From Paracoccus fistulariae (lineage in GTDB: Bacteria; Pseudomonadota; Alphaproteobacteria; Rhodobacterales; Rhodobacteraceae): a stretch of DNA of 64,000 nucleotides. Shown here piece after piece: positions 24,950-34,215 of this stretch (its first letter is position 1; every line of letters begins with the position of its first letter). The notes below the pieces were generated by a model, which was not told the origin of the DNA, did not search any database, and worked only from the letters and a program-made list of their open reading frames with translations. The translations under genes and the position numbers were made by a program. The DNA is taken from positions 2,912,501 through 2,976,500 of the forward strand of contig NZ_CP067136.1 in the NCBI RefSeq assembly GCF_028553785.1, given 5' to 3'.

Positions 24950-26197
24950 CTAGACCAGCAGTTCCGCCAGAATCTCGTCATTGGTGATGTCGCGATAGGC
25001 GATCCCGGCCTGCGACATGCGCTGCGCCAGGGTTTGCAGATTTGACGGATCGCTGGTTTCGATGCCGATCAGGATCGAGCCGAAATTCCGTGCCGATTTC
25101 TTCAGATATTCGAAGCGGCTGATATCGTCGTTCGGGCCCAGAAGCTCCAGCAGGTCGCGCAGCGCGCCCGGTCGTTGCGGCAGACGCAGAACGTAATATT
25201 TCTTGATGCCCGCAAAGCGCAGCGCGCGTTCCTTCACCTCGGGCAGGCGCTCGAAATCGAAATTCCCGCCCGAGCAGATGCAGACCACGGTCTTGCCGCG
25301 CAGATCGCCCAGATCGTCCAGCACATCGATGGTCAGCGCGCCGGCCGGTTCCAGAACGACGCCCTCGGTATTCAGCATGTCCAGCATGGTGCGGCAGATG
25401 CGGTCCTCGGGCGCCAGATGCACGTCCGAGGGTTTGAAGCGGCGCAGGGTCTCGAAGGGCAGGGCGCCGATCCGCGCGACCGCCGCGCCATCGACAAAGC
25501 TGTCCACGGCGGGCAGGGCAACCGGGGCACCGGCCTCAAGCGCGGCTTGCAAACTGGCACCGCCCAGCGGCTCGGCAAAGCTGAAGCGGGTATCGGGCGC
25601 GGTTTCGCCAAGGAACCGCACAACGCCCGAGGACAATCCCCCGCCGCCCACCGGTAGCACCACCAGATCCGGCGCACGGCCAAGCTGGCCCAGGATTTCC
25701 AGACCGACCGTGGCCTGCCCCTCGATGATATCGGGCGCATCGAAGGGGGACACGAATTGCGCCCCTTCATCAGCGGCAAAGGCCTGCGCTGCGGCCAGTG
25801 TCTGGTCGAAATAATCCCCGGTCAGCACAATCTGGACGGAATCCCCGCCGAAGGTGCGGGTCTTGTCGATCTTTTGCTTGGGCGTCGTCACCGGCATGAA
25901 GATGGTGCCAAGCGCGCCGAAATGGCGGCAGGCATAGGCGACGCCCTGCGCGTGATTGCCCGCGCTGGCGCAGACGAAATGCGCCCTGTCGCCTTCCCCC
26001 GGCGTAATCAGCTTGCGAATGGCATTGAAGGCGCCGCGCAGCTTGTAGCTGCGCACCGGCGTCAGATCCTCGCGCTTCAGCCAGATATCCGCGCCATATT
26101 TCGCGGACAGGTGGTCGTTGCGCTGCAACGGGGTAGGCTCGAACAGGTCGCGAATCGCGGCCTCGGCCTGATGGACGGAGGCGACAAAATTTTCCAT
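24950..26197 (-). CDS. ilvA: Threonine dehydratase (biosynthetic type)
   Basis: A PLP enzyme that deaminates threonine to 2-oxobutanoate for isoleucine synthesis. The PLP lysine lies in VRSYKLRGAFNAI (near residue 50), followed by CASAGNHAQGVAYAC, the glycine loop VLPVGGGGLSSGV and a C-terminal ACT-like regulatory domain (YYVLRLPQRPGALRDLLELL). At 415 residues it is the short form with one ACT-like segment. The start is the ATG at 26195-26197. Its reaction releases 2-aminocrotonate, a RidA substrate, but the only RidA gene in this window is exported and distant. Confidence 0.94.
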   Translation of the reverse strand: MENFVASVHQAEAAIRDLFEPTPLQRNDHLSAKYGADIWLKREDLTPVRSYKLRGAFNAIRKLITPGEGDRAHFVCASAGNHAQGVAYACRHFGALGTIFMPVTTPKQKIDKTRTFGGDSVQIVLTGDYFDQTLAAAQAFAADEGAQFVSPFDAPDIIEGQATVGLEILGQLGRAPDLVVLPVGGGGLSSGVVRFLGETAPDTRFSFAEPLGGASLQAALEAGAPVALPAVDSFVDGAAVARIGALPFETLRRFKPSDVHLAPEDRICRTMLDMLNTEGVVLEPAGALTIDVLDDLGDLRGKTVVCICSGGNFDFERLPEVKERALRFAGIKKYYVLRLPQRPGALRDLLELLGPNDDISRFEYLKKSARNFGSILIGIETSDPSNLQTLAQRMSQAGIAYRDITNDEILAELLV

Positions 26198-26265
26198 GCC
26201 TGCCCCATGACCCGAATGCGCCTGTTTGGCAAGTGCCCGCGCCCTCTCGGCCCGGGCGGGCGCCC

Positions 26266-27033
26266 TTAAAGGTTGGTGCGCAGCGGCCGGTTTTCGACGA
26301 AATGGCCGTAAAGCGTCGTCAGGACGGACAGCACGATGATCATGTAGACCCAGCTGCCTACCAGCGACACCATCAGGTCGAAGATGATCGAGAATATCGA
26401 GTCCAGCGATCCCATCGGTAACATTTCGATCAGGCTCAGCGGGATTTGCAACGCGGCCATCATCAGCACCACCAGCAGGAAGGTGCTGCCATGTCCCGAT
26501 GTCGCTTTCCAGGCGGTTCGAATGGGCTTTGACGCACCGACCGCGGCGGCTGGCAATGCGGTGCTGAGGCGAAACAGAATGACCGCTACGAACAACACGG
26601 CGATGGACGTAACGCCCATGGCCAGGATCGCGCTTCGCGTGCCTGAACCGACCAGAACGATCCGGGTCATCGTCAAGACGAAAATCGCGAGCACGATCAC
26701 GAGGAGACTGACCAGAAGGCTCGTTCCGAAATAGCGCAGCATGGCGACCAGCGGCAGGCTTGGCAGCATCGGTTGCGGCTGGTTCAGCAGGATATAGCGG
26801 TGCCAGTTGACCGCCGCCCAGGTCATGGGAAACAAGATGAATGCCGCGGCCAGCGCCAGCACGAACAGGCTTGGGGGCGCGCTGTCCACGAGGGTGTGGG
26901 TTGCCGGGCTGAGCATCAGCAGCAAGGCGCCCGCGACCTGCAGCACCAGGGGAAGCAGCACGATGTGAAGCAGCTGCCGCAGATTCCCGAAAATCTGAAG
27001 AAATGCATGTTTCAGAATGCCAATTGCCAGCAT
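26266..27033 (-). CDS. Multi-pass membrane protein of unknown function
   Basis: A 255-residue protein with about six hydrophobic segments, for example IVLLPLVLQVAGALLLML, SLLVSLLVIVLAIFVLTM and VGSWVYMIIVLSVLTTLYG. I do not recognise a characterised family. The layout resembles the family of small YIP1/DUF-type membrane proteins often left unnamed in Rhodobacterales. The start is the ATG at 27031-27033. It lies between ilvA (same strand, 68 nt downstream) and divergent argG. No catalytic motif is visible. Confidence 0.75.
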   Translation of the reverse strand: MLAIGILKHAFLQIFGNLRQLLHIVLLPLVLQVAGALLLMLSPATHTLVDSAPPSLFVLALAAAFILFPMTWAAVNWHRYILLNQPQPMLPSLPLVAMLRYFGTSLLVSLLVIVLAIFVLTMTRIVLVGSGTRSAILAMGVTSIAVLFVAVILFRLSTALPAAAVGASKPIRTAWKATSGHGSTFLLVVLMMAALQIPLSLIEMLPMGSLDSIFSIIFDLMVSLVGSWVYMIIVLSVLTTLYGHFVENRPLRTNL

Positions 27034-27164
27034 GATCCACCCACGATGTAATTTTGCCCGCTGCCTAGAAGCTGCGGAATGTCCGGGCAACCGAAAAGCG
27101 GGGCGGGTTTGACGAATATTCAGCATTTGTTGCCCATCCGGGCGCCGTTGCGGCCTGCCCGCTC

Positions 27165-27178
27165 TTGTGACAGCGCAG
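27165..27178 (+). promoter_or_regulatory. Weak CRP/FNR-geometry site upstream of argG
   Basis: TTGTGACAGCGCAG shares its first nine bases with sites before ccoI and rpmF and matches the TTGNG-N4-CNCAA pattern except for the last base. It lies 43 bp before the argG start codon. Weak evidence by itself. Confidence 0.25.
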
Positions 27179-27220
27179 GAAACGTCCTATGCCGCTTGCG
27201 AAATTCCGCAGGAGTTAACT

Positions 27221-28444
27221 ATGTCTGACGCGCCGAAGAAAGTCGTCCTTGCCTATTCCGGAGGGCTGGACACCTCGATCATCCTGAAATGGCTGCAAAC
27301 CGAATATGGCTGTGAGGTGATCACCTTCACCGCCGATCTGGGGCAGGGCGAGGAACTGGAACCCGCGCGACAGAAGGCCGAACTGCTGGGCATCAAGCCC
27401 GAGAATATCCATATCGAGGACCTGCGCGAGGAATTCGTCCGCGATTTCGTTTTCCCGATGTCCCGCGCCAATGCGGTCTATGAGGGGCTGTATCTGCTGG
27501 GCACCTCGATCGCGCGGCCGCTGATCTCTCAGCGTTTGGTGGAACTGGCCCATCAGCATGGCGCCGATGCGGTGGCCCATGGCGCGACCGGCAAGGGCAA
27601 CGATCAGGTTCGCTTCGAACTTTCTGCCTATGCGCTGGATCCGTCGATCAAGGTGATCGCACCCTGGCGGGAATGGGATCTGACCAGCCGCACCAAGCTG
27701 CTGGAATTTGCCGAGGCGAACCAGATCCCGATTGCCAAGGACAAGCGCGGCGAAGCTCCGTTCAGCGTCGACGCGAACCTGCTGCACACCAGCAGCGAGG
27801 GCAAGGCGCTTGAAGATCCTGCGGTCGAGGCCGGCGATTACGTCTATCAGCGCACCGTCGCCCCCGAGGACGCGCCCGACACGCCCGAATATATCGAGAT
27901 CAGTTTTGAACGCGGCGATGCGGTGGCCATCAATGGCGAGGCGATGTCGCCCGCCACGATCCTGGCCACGCTGAACGATTATGGCCGCAAGCATGGCATC
28001 GGTCGTCTGGATTTCGTCGAAAACCGCTTTGTCGGCATGAAGTCGCGCGGCATTTACGAAACGCCCGGCGGCACCATCCTGCTGGAGGCGCATCGCGGCA
28101 TTGAACAGATCACGCTGGACGCAGGTGCGGGCCATCTGAAGGACAGCCTGATGCCGCGCTATGCCGAACTGATCTATAACGGGTTCTGGTTCAGCCCCGA
28201 ACGCGAGATGCTGCAGGCCGCCATCGACAAGTCGCAGGAACATGTCACCGGCACGGTGCGGCTGAAACTGTACAAGGGCAGCGCGAATACGGTGGGCCGC
28301 TGGTCCGATCATTCGCTTTACAGCGAAGCGCATGTGACCTTCGAAGACGATGCAGGCGCCTATGATCAGAAAGACGCTGCAGGCTTCATCCGGCTGAACG
28401 CCTTGCGTCTGAAACTGCTGGCGGCGCGGAACGCCAAGTTCTGA
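27221..28444 (+). CDS. argG: Argininosuccinate synthase
   Basis: Condenses citrulline and aspartate using ATP in arginine synthesis. The 407-residue protein starts with the ATP pyrophosphatase P-loop [17 protein letters not shown], and [14 protein letters not shown] near residue 122 provides citrulline and aspartate contacts. AGGAG is six bases before the ATG at 27221. It is monocistronic: a strong terminator follows and the divergent neighbour is a membrane protein gene. Confidence 0.97.
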   Translation: MSDAPKKVVLAYSGGLDTSIILKWLQTEYGCEVITFTADLGQGEELEPARQKAELLGIKPENIHIEDLREEFVRDFVFPMSRANAVYEGLYLLGTSIARPLISQRLVELAHQHGADAVAHGATGKGNDQVRFELSAYALDPSIKVIAPWREWDLTSRTKLLEFAEANQIPIAKDKRGEAPFSVDANLLHTSSEGKALEDPAVEAGDYVYQRTVAPEDAPDTPEYIEISFERGDAVAINGEAMSPATILATLNDYGRKHGIGRLDFVENRFVGMKSRGIYETPGGTILLEAHRGIEQITLDAGAGHLKDSLMPRYAELIYNGFWFSPEREMLQAAIDKSQEHVTGTVRLKLYKGSANTVGRWSDHSLYSEAHVTFEDDAGAYDQKDAAGFIRLNALRLKLLAARNAKF

Positions 28445-28506
28445 TCCGCCGCTGTCGCGACAGTTGAACCGTCGCAGGCGCTGATCTTAGCGCCGGACGT
28501 GAAATG

Positions 28507-28535
28507 AAAAAAGGCGGGGCCGGACCCCGCCTTTT
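28507..28535. terminator. Terminator between argG and the VPLPA-CTERM gene
   Basis: GGCGGGG and CCCCGCC flank a 5-nt loop, bordered by AAAAAA and TTTT on the two sides, so it can serve both convergent genes. The plus-strand tail continues TTTTCTTCTTTT. Confidence 0.85.
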
Positions 28536-28552
28536 CTTCTTTTGCGTGCCGT

Positions 28553-29140
28553 TCAGGATTTCTTGCGACGACGCATCGCAGCAAATCCACCCAGACCCGC
28601 GACCAGCAGCAAGCCGCTGGCCGGAAGCGGGATCGGGGCCATTTCCGGAGTGGTATAGAGTGAGATATGCGAAATATCCGGCGTCTGGCCGCCTTTATTG
28701 GTCAGCGCAAAGACGGACCAGCCGCCGCTGAGACCAGCCGTCATGTCCAGCAGATAGGCCGCCCAGCCGGTTCCGCCCTTGACCACCAGCGCGGCGCTGC
28801 CGATGCCGGCCCAACTGTCAACCATCCAGCTGCCGGTTTTGTCGCCATTATCCACGATGGACAGGATTCCTGCCGGAGAATAGCTGCCGTCGTCTTCCTC
28901 CCACCTGGAATTCAGGCTCCAGTTATTGATGTCGAAAACGCCATTGCCGCCAGCATAGCTGTTCATGGCGCTGGCGCTGTCGTTCACGGGATCCGATATC
29001 TGTCCGACACAATTGGTCGAGGTCCACACATCGGCATTTTCAGTAAAGTCGGCCTCTGTCCCATACTGGCAGGTCGCAGCGGAGGCGGCGTTGGCTGCAA
29101 TTACCAGCGCGGCAGAGGCAAGCAGTTTTCTTAGCATCAT
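28553..29140 (-). CDS. VPLPA-CTERM sorting-signal surface protein
   Basis: A 195-residue secreted protein. It has a Sec signal peptide (LLASAALVIAANAASA) and a C-terminal sorting tail PIPLPASGLLLVAGLGGF followed by the basic cluster MRRRKKS, which is the VPLPA-CTERM tripartite signal handled by a dedicated exosortase (XrtD). The mature region is rich in Gly, Ser, Asp and Trp and ends with ISLYTTPE before the tail, resembling a beta-sandwich. No exosortase is encoded in the window. AAGGA precedes the tandem ATGs at 29140. Its role is unknown, probably extracellular matrix or surface. Confidence 0.85.
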   Translation of the reverse strand: MMLRKLLASAALVIAANAASAATCQYGTEADFTENADVWTSTNCVGQISDPVNDSASAMNSYAGGNGVFDINNWSLNSRWEEDDGSYSPAGILSIVDNGDKTGSWMVDSWAGIGSAALVVKGGTGWAAYLLDMTAGLSGGWSVFALTNKGGQTPDISHISLYTTPEMAPIPLPASGLLLVAGLGGFAAMRRRKKS

Positions 29141-29170
29141 AAATGTTCCTTCACCGATTATTGTACGCAA

Positions 29171-29664
29171 TTAATAGCAAGATAATTTTATCAATTTTTG
29201 CTGGTTATTTCATCGGGGTGAGCGCCCGGTCATTTGCGCAATTAGGAGTTGCAGATTCTGCAAGGCATTTATTTTGTAAATGCTTTTGGCTTATCGCTTG
29301 CCTTATTATTGCGAGCGAGTTGGGTTGTTAATCAACGCTTTCTGCGCGAGTAATTGGGCTATTTATTCAAGCGTACAATATATCTTGCAATTGGTGATTG
29401 CATTTCCCTTTGGGCAATACCACTTTGCAATGAGTTAATGTTTATCAGGCTGACATCCCGCACGCGATTTTCACGCTGTGGGCGGGTACCAGCGCAGGCG
29501 AATTCAAAGCGTGATTCGCGGGCACAGGCAGGCCAGGGTAAAACGGGCGTGCCGATCCGCAGGGGCGTCCGCACAAGGCCGCGTTGAAACAACTGCGGCT
29601 TGACGTCGCCTCTGCCTGATCTGGCACGCCCCGGGGCCGTCTGCGTCAGGTCGTCGGTTTCCCT
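29171..29664. other. AT-rich intergenic stretch without a recognisable gene
   Basis: About 490 bp upstream of the VPLPA-CTERM gene and downstream of the DUF2189 gene. The first 280 bp are markedly AT-rich for this genome, with repeated TTGCAAT/ATTGCAA-like words near 29390-29430. I see no ORF with family similarity, no RNA gene and no terminator. It is probably a long regulatory region for the surface protein or a decayed segment. Confidence 0.5.
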
Positions 29665-30546
29665 TCAGGCGGGGCTGATGAACATTCGCTCGGCCTCTCC
29701 ATGCTCGCGATCATCGGGACGCAGCGCGCGATAGGCGTGCCAGGTGCCGTGGCCCAGAAGCGGAAAGATCACGATCAGGCCCAGAAAGCCGGTCAGGACA
29801 GACAGGACGAACAGCGCCATCACGATCGCACCCCAGGCGATCATCACCGGCAGATTGTTCCAGACCATCGCCATGCTGATGCCCAATGCCGACAGCGCAT
29901 CGGTTCGTTCCTCCAGCAGCATCGGCACGGAAAAGACGCTGATCGAGAAGGAAAAGGCCGCAAACAGCGCACCCACCGCGCCGCCAACGATCAGCAGCGC
30001 CCAGCCGGTTGCCGTCGTGAACAGCGTCGGCAGGATCTGATCCATGCCCGGAAAGGGCTGGATGCCGAAAAACAGCGCCCAGATCACCACCGCCGCGCGG
30101 TTCCACAGCAGGAACAGCATCAGCAGGATCAGCCCGACCATGAAAGAGGATGCTAGAGAGCGGGGCTTGACGAAGATCATCTCGGCAAAGCTGGTCGATT
30201 TGCCCTGTTCCAGATTGCGGCTTTTGACGTAAAGCCCGTTGGCGATCAGCGGGCCGATCACCATGAAGCCCGCAAGCGCGGGAAACAGCGCGTAATCCAG
30301 ATCGAAACGGAACAGCAGCCAGACGACCAGAACCGAGATCAGGAACACGCCAAAGCCGTAAAGCAGGCTGGGCAGCGGGTTGGTCCACAGATCCGACCAG
30401 CCCTGACGCAGCCATGTCATCGCTGTCTCTTGTGGCAGTTCCTTGGCAAGCCGGTTTTCAACGGGCAGGGGCGGAACGACCTCGGGGATCAGGTCGTGGT
30501 CGTCATATTCATCGGGGGGCGGGGGTCCGGTACGGTCGCTCAGCAT
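29665..30546 (-). CDS. DUF2189 family membrane protein, last gene of the cbb3 operon
   Basis: A 293-residue membrane protein of the DUF2189 family. After a proline-rich cytoplasmic start (GPPPPDEYDDHDLIPEVVPP) come WLRQGWSDLWTNPLPSLLYG and about six membrane segments, with the conserved end IFPLLGHGTWHAYRALRP. The function of the family is unknown, but it is repeatedly found with respiratory genes. The start is the ATG at 30544-30546, which overlaps the preceding 64-residue gene by seven bases, so it is translated with the cco operon. Confidence 0.85.
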   Translation of the reverse strand: MLSDRTGPPPPDEYDDHDLIPEVVPPLPVENRLAKELPQETAMTWLRQGWSDLWTNPLPSLLYGFGVFLISVLVVWLLFRFDLDYALFPALAGFMVIGPLIANGLYVKSRNLEQGKSTSFAEMIFVKPRSLASSFMVGLILLMLFLLWNRAAVVIWALFFGIQPFPGMDQILPTLFTTATGWALLIVGGAVGALFAAFSFSISVFSVPMLLEERTDALSALGISMAMVWNNLPVMIAWGAIVMALFVLSVLTGFLGLIVIFPLLGHGTWHAYRALRPDDREHGEAERMFISPA

Positions 30547-30734
30547 GAGGGTCTCGCCGCGCGCAAGGTCGCGACGCCTTCCGTGTTGGGGTTCAGGACG
30601 CAGTCGGGGCGCGATGACAGGGACACCGCGACCAGGTGGATATTTGCGGCGATGAAGATCGCCAGGACCAGCGCGGCGACGGATAGCGCAAAGAGACGCG
30701 GCCCCGTCCAATATGCCTTGCTGAGCACGCTCAT
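30540..30734 (-). CDS. Small single-pass membrane protein following ccoP
   Basis: A 64-residue protein with one membrane segment (LFALSVAALVLAIFIAANIH) and a short tail holding two cysteines, SRPDCVLNPNTEGVAT and RAARPSC. I do not recognise a named family; it is too short for CcoH/FixH, though its place at the end of the oxidase operon is suggestive. Its ATG overlaps the ccoP stop (ATGA) and its end overlaps the DUF2189 start. This tight coupling makes a real gene very likely. A role in cbb3 oxidase assembly, stability or copper handling is inference. Confidence 0.75.
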   Translation of the reverse strand: MSVLSKAYWTGPRLFALSVAALVLAIFIAANIHLVAVSLSSRPDCVLNPNTEGVATLRAARPSC

Positions 30735-31618
30735 TTCACCGCGACCTGTGCGTCGCGCTGCTGGCCAAGCTGCATCAGATACAGCGCCAGGATCTTGCGC
30801 TCGGTCAGGCCAAGGCGGTTTTCCCAGGCGGGCATCCAGCCCTGACGCCCGCCGAAGATGGTGGTGAACAGGGCCTTGTCGCTGCCGCCATAGATCCAGA
30901 AATCATCCGTCAGATTCGGCGCCCCAAGGCTGGCATCGCCGATGCCGCTGTCACCGTGGCAGCTTGCACAGTTATCCGCAAAGATCTGCGCGCCATGTTC
31001 CCGACGCGTCGCCGAGATATCTTCGCCCGACAGGCTTTGGACATAATCCGCGACCACGCGCACCTCGTCGCGCGACAGGATCCCTTCGCGGCCAAAGGCC
31101 ATCATCTGCCCGAAACGGGTTTCCGGGTGATCGCTGTTGATGCCGACACGCAGCGTTTCCATGATATTGCCGAAATCACCGCCCCAAAGCCAGGCCGCGT
31201 CGGTCAGGCTGGGAAAGCCCGGCCCGCCCTGGGCGTTGGTTCCGTGACAACCGGCGCAGTTGTCGCCGAAAAGCTGGTGGCCCGTCTCGGCCACGCGACG
31301 CGACAGGTCGCCATTGGCCAGAACCTCTTGCGGGGGCAAATGGTCGATCTGCGTCGCCCAGTCCGCGCGCTGCGCATTCGCGGCGACCACCGCCTCTTCG
31401 ACCTGCTCTTGCTGATCGACGCCCAACAGGCCCTTGGTATAGGTGGTCAGCAGGGGCCAGGTCGGCAGCAGGATCCAGGCGATCAGCGCCCAGATATGCG
31501 TCACGATGATAAAGAACCAGACGGCGCGCGGAACGGGGGTGTTCAGCTCTGTGATGCCGTCCCATTCATGCCCGGTCGTCTGATGACCGGTCAGCGGATC
31601 GCGTTCTTTTACCGACAT
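30731..31618 (-). CDS. ccoP: cbb3-type cytochrome c oxidase subunit III (dihaem cytochrome c)
   Basis: CcoP passes electrons from the cytochrome c pool to CcoO and CcoN. The 295-residue protein has an N-terminal membrane segment (WFFIIVTHIWALIAWILLP) and two periplasmic cytochrome domains with CAGCHG (near residue 126) and CASCHG (near 216), each with later methionines (RFGQMMAFG, GWMPAWENR). The motif HEWDGI at the start is typical of the family. It overlaps ccoQ by ten bases and the following small gene by four. Confidence 0.97.
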   Translation of the reverse strand: MSVKERDPLTGHQTTGHEWDGITELNTPVPRAVWFFIIVTHIWALIAWILLPTWPLLTTYTKGLLGVDQQEQVEEAVVAANAQRADWATQIDHLPPQEVLANGDLSRRVAETGHQLFGDNCAGCHGTNAQGGPGFPSLTDAAWLWGGDFGNIMETLRVGINSDHPETRFGQMMAFGREGILSRDEVRVVADYVQSLSGEDISATRREHGAQIFADNCASCHGDSGIGDASLGAPNLTDDFWIYGGSDKALFTTIFGGRQGWMPAWENRLGLTERKILALYLMQLGQQRDAQVAVK

Positions 31619-31779
31619 GGCCCGTCCTCATCATCCAGAATGCTGTTCGCGGCGCGGTCAAAGCGTTTGCCCAGCGAGGGCCAGAAGGCATAGATCGTGA
31701 CGATCACGAAAAAGCCCATCAGGTAGAAAAGGCCGTAGGATTTCGCGAGGCCGACCAGCAGTTCATGCGTGATCTCCAT
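31609..31779 (-). CDS. ccoQ: cbb3-type cytochrome c oxidase subunit CcoQ
   Basis: A 56-residue single-pass membrane subunit: it begins MEITHELLVGLAKSYGLFYL, the hydrophobic span continues GFFVIVTIYAFWPSLGKRF, and the tail is acidic (ILDDEDG). The FYL and FWP placements are characteristic of CcoQ. It stabilises the interaction of CcoP with the CcoNO core. It starts two bases after the ccoO stop codon and its last ten bases overlap the start of ccoP in another frame. Confidence 0.92.
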   Translation of the reverse strand: MEITHELLVGLAKSYGLFYLMGFFVIVTIYAFWPSLGKRFDRAANSILDDEDGPCR

Positions 31780-31781
31780 GA

Positions 31782-32558
31782 CTATTCCTCCGCTTTCGGT
31801 TCAATCTCGTAGGGAAGCTGCGTCAGCTGCCCCAGAATTTGCAGATAGGCGACCAGCGCATCCATTTCGGTGACCCGTGCGTTGCTGCCATCGAACAGGC
31901 GCAGGTTGGTCGCCTCGCCATAGCGTTCGGTGACGCCGCCTGCCGCTGTGCTGTCGGGCATTGCCTGACCGATGGCGTCATGGCTGGCATTGGCGATCTG
32001 GTCATCCGTATAGGGCACGCCCACCGCCCGCAGCGCGGCCAGCCGGCCGGGCAGGCTGTCGGTTTCCAGCGGGGCGTCCTGCAGGAAGGCATAGGACGGC
32101 ATGACCGATTCCGGCACCAGGTCGCGCGGGTCGATCAGGTGCCGGACCTGCCAGTCATCGGAATATTTCCCGCCCAGACGCGCCAGATCCGGGCCGGTCC
32201 GCTTCGACCCCCACAGCATCGGATGGTCATACTGGCTTTCCGCCGCCAGCGAATAGGGGCCATAGCGTTCGACCTCGTCCCGCAGGGTGCGGATCATCTG
32301 GCTGTGACAGGCATAGCAGCCCTCGCGGATATAGATGTCGCGCCCGGCCTGCTCCAGCGGGGTATAGACGCGCATGTCCGGCGCGGCCTCGACCGTGCTG
32401 TCGATGGTGAAAAGCGGGGCGATCTCGACAATGCCGCCGATACTGGCCGCCCCGATGATGCCCAGAGCCAGCGCGATCGAGTGGCGTTCGGCCTTGTAAT
32501 GGGTGCGCGCCTGGAAATTGAAGAAGCGCGCGAAGGGTTTCAACAGATCTTTCAGCAT
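31782..32558 (-). CDS. ccoO: cbb3-type cytochrome c oxidase subunit II (monohaem cytochrome c)
   Basis: A 258-residue membrane-anchored cytochrome c. The anchor is IALALGIIGAASIGGIVEI near residue 28; REGCYACHSQMIRTL holds the haem motif CYACH, and VMPSYAFL near residue 160 supplies the methionine ligand. It relays electrons between CcoP and the catalytic subunit. It begins four bases after ccoN ends and is followed by ccoQ two bases later. Confidence 0.97.
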   Translation of the reverse strand: MLKDLLKPFARFFNFQARTHYKAERHSIALALGIIGAASIGGIVEIAPLFTIDSTVEAAPDMRVYTPLEQAGRDIYIREGCYACHSQMIRTLRDEVERYGPYSLAAESQYDHPMLWGSKRTGPDLARLGGKYSDDWQVRHLIDPRDLVPESVMPSYAFLQDAPLETDSLPGRLAALRAVGVPYTDDQIANASHDAIGQAMPDSTAAGGVTERYGEATNLRLFDGSNARVTEMDALVAYLQILGQLTQLPYEIEPKAEE

Positions 32559-32562
32559 GGCA

Positions 32563-34215
32563 TCACTCCGCCGCCGGCAGGGCCGGTTCGCTAGCTTCGG
32601 ACGAGGTCGGATAGTCGCGTTCGGGTTGCTGCCTGGGGGCGCGGCGCACCGTCATCACCACGTTCCACAACCCGATACAGGCACCGATCAGGAACAGCAG
32701 ACCGCCGAAGGTCCGCGCGATGTAATAGGGATGCATCGCGATCAGGCTGTCGAGGAAGGAATATTCCAGCGTCCCGGTTTCGTTGTAGGTCCGCCACATC
32801 AGCCCCTGAATGATGCCGCTGTTCCACATCGCAAAGACGTAGATGATGGTCCCGGCCAGCGCCAACCAGAAGTGCCACTCGACCGCCTTGGCGGAATACA
32901 TGCCGGTCTTGCGCCACAAAAGCGGCGCCAGCGCATAGATCGAGCCGAAGCTGATCAGCGCCACCCATCCCATCGCGCCTGCATGGACGTGGCCGATGGT
33001 CCAGTCGGTGTAATGCGACAACCCATTGACCGGGCGGATCGCCATGAAAGAGCCCTCGAAGGTGGACAGCCCGTAAAACACCGCCGCCACCATCATGAAG
33101 CGCAGCGTGGCATCGTCGCGGACCTTGTGCCAGGCGCCGTTCAGCGTCATCAGCGCATTCCCGGCCGAGGCCCAGGAAGGCACCAGCAGCATGACCGAGA
33201 ATGTCATGCCCAGCGTCTGCACCCATTGCGGCAGGGCCGTATAATGCAGGTGGTGAGAGCCCGCCCACATATAGAAGAAGGTGATCCCCCAGAAGGACAG
33301 GATCGACAGGCGATAGGAATAGATCGGCCGCTCGGCCCGCTTGGGCAGAAAGTAATACAGCATGCCCAGAAAGCCCGCCGTCAGGAAGAAGGCGACCGCA
33401 TTATGGCCGTACCACCATTGCGTCATTGCATCCTGCACGCCCGAAAAGGCCGAATAGCTTTTCGCCCCGGTCCACGAGGCAGGCACCGCAAGGTTGTTGA
33501 TGATATGCAGCATCGCCACGACCAGAATGAAGGCCATGTAATACCAGTTGGCGACATAGATATGCGGCTCGTTCCGGCGGGCCAGCGTGCGCAGATACAG
33601 CACGAAATAGGTGACCCAGACCACCACCAGCCAGATATCGGCATACCATTCCGGCTCGGCATATTCCTTGGACTGGGTGACGCCCATCACATAGCCGCTG
33701 GCGGCGACGACGCAGAACAGGTTGTAGCCCATCAGCACGAACCAGGGCGACAGTTGCCCCGGCATCCGCGCGCGGCAGGTGCGCTGCATGACGTGGTAAG
33801 AGGTGGCGATCAGGATATTGCCGCCAAAGCCGAAGATCACGCCCGAGGTATGCACGGGCCGCAACCGGCCAAAGCTGGACCATGCCCCGTCAAAGCGCAG
33901 TTCCGGCCAGGCCAACATCGCGGCGACCCAGACCCCCATGCCCATGCCGATCACGGCCCAGATCATGCCGATGATGATACCGGCCTTGGTGGGATCGTCG
34001 TAATAGCTGGCCGACCGGTCCTCGGTCGGTTCGGGATCGCCGATGGTGGGCATGATGAACCACAGCATCAGCGCGCAATAGGCGATCACCACCCAGCCCT
34101 GCGCCCCCATCAGGTCGCCGTGACCAAGCGCCGCCATCGCGACCCCGGCAAGCAGGACCGCGATACAGATCAGCAGGGCGGATTGGCGTTCCGCGCCCGT
34201 CAGTTTGGACATCAT
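32563..34215 (-). CDS. ccoN: cbb3-type cytochrome c oxidase subunit I (catalytic)
   Basis: The haem-copper oxidase core: reduces oxygen to water with high affinity and pumps protons. The 550-residue protein has about 12 membrane helices, with haem and CuB ligands in RLRPVHTSGVIFGFGGN, WWYGHNAVAFFLTAGFLG, YMWAGSHHLHYTALP and IGHVHAGAMGWVALISFG. The ATG overlaps the ccoS stop by four bases. It is the third gene of an operon in which the assembly factors CcoI and CcoS come first. Confidence 0.98.
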   Translation of the reverse strand: MMSKLTGAERQSALLICIAVLLAGVAMAALGHGDLMGAQGWVVIAYCALMLWFIMPTIGDPEPTEDRSASYYDDPTKAGIIIGMIWAVIGMGMGVWVAAMLAWPELRFDGAWSSFGRLRPVHTSGVIFGFGGNILIATSYHVMQRTCRARMPGQLSPWFVLMGYNLFCVVAASGYVMGVTQSKEYAEPEWYADIWLVVVWVTYFVLYLRTLARRNEPHIYVANWYYMAFILVVAMLHIINNLAVPASWTGAKSYSAFSGVQDAMTQWWYGHNAVAFFLTAGFLGMLYYFLPKRAERPIYSYRLSILSFWGITFFYMWAGSHHLHYTALPQWVQTLGMTFSVMLLVPSWASAGNALMTLNGAWHKVRDDATLRFMMVAAVFYGLSTFEGSFMAIRPVNGLSHYTDWTIGHVHAGAMGWVALISFGSIYALAPLLWRKTGMYSAKAVEWHFWLALAGTIIYVFAMWNSGIIQGLMWRTYNETGTLEYSFLDSLIAMHPYYIARTFGGLLFLIGACIGLWNVVMTVRRAPRQQPERDYPTSSEASEPALPAAE

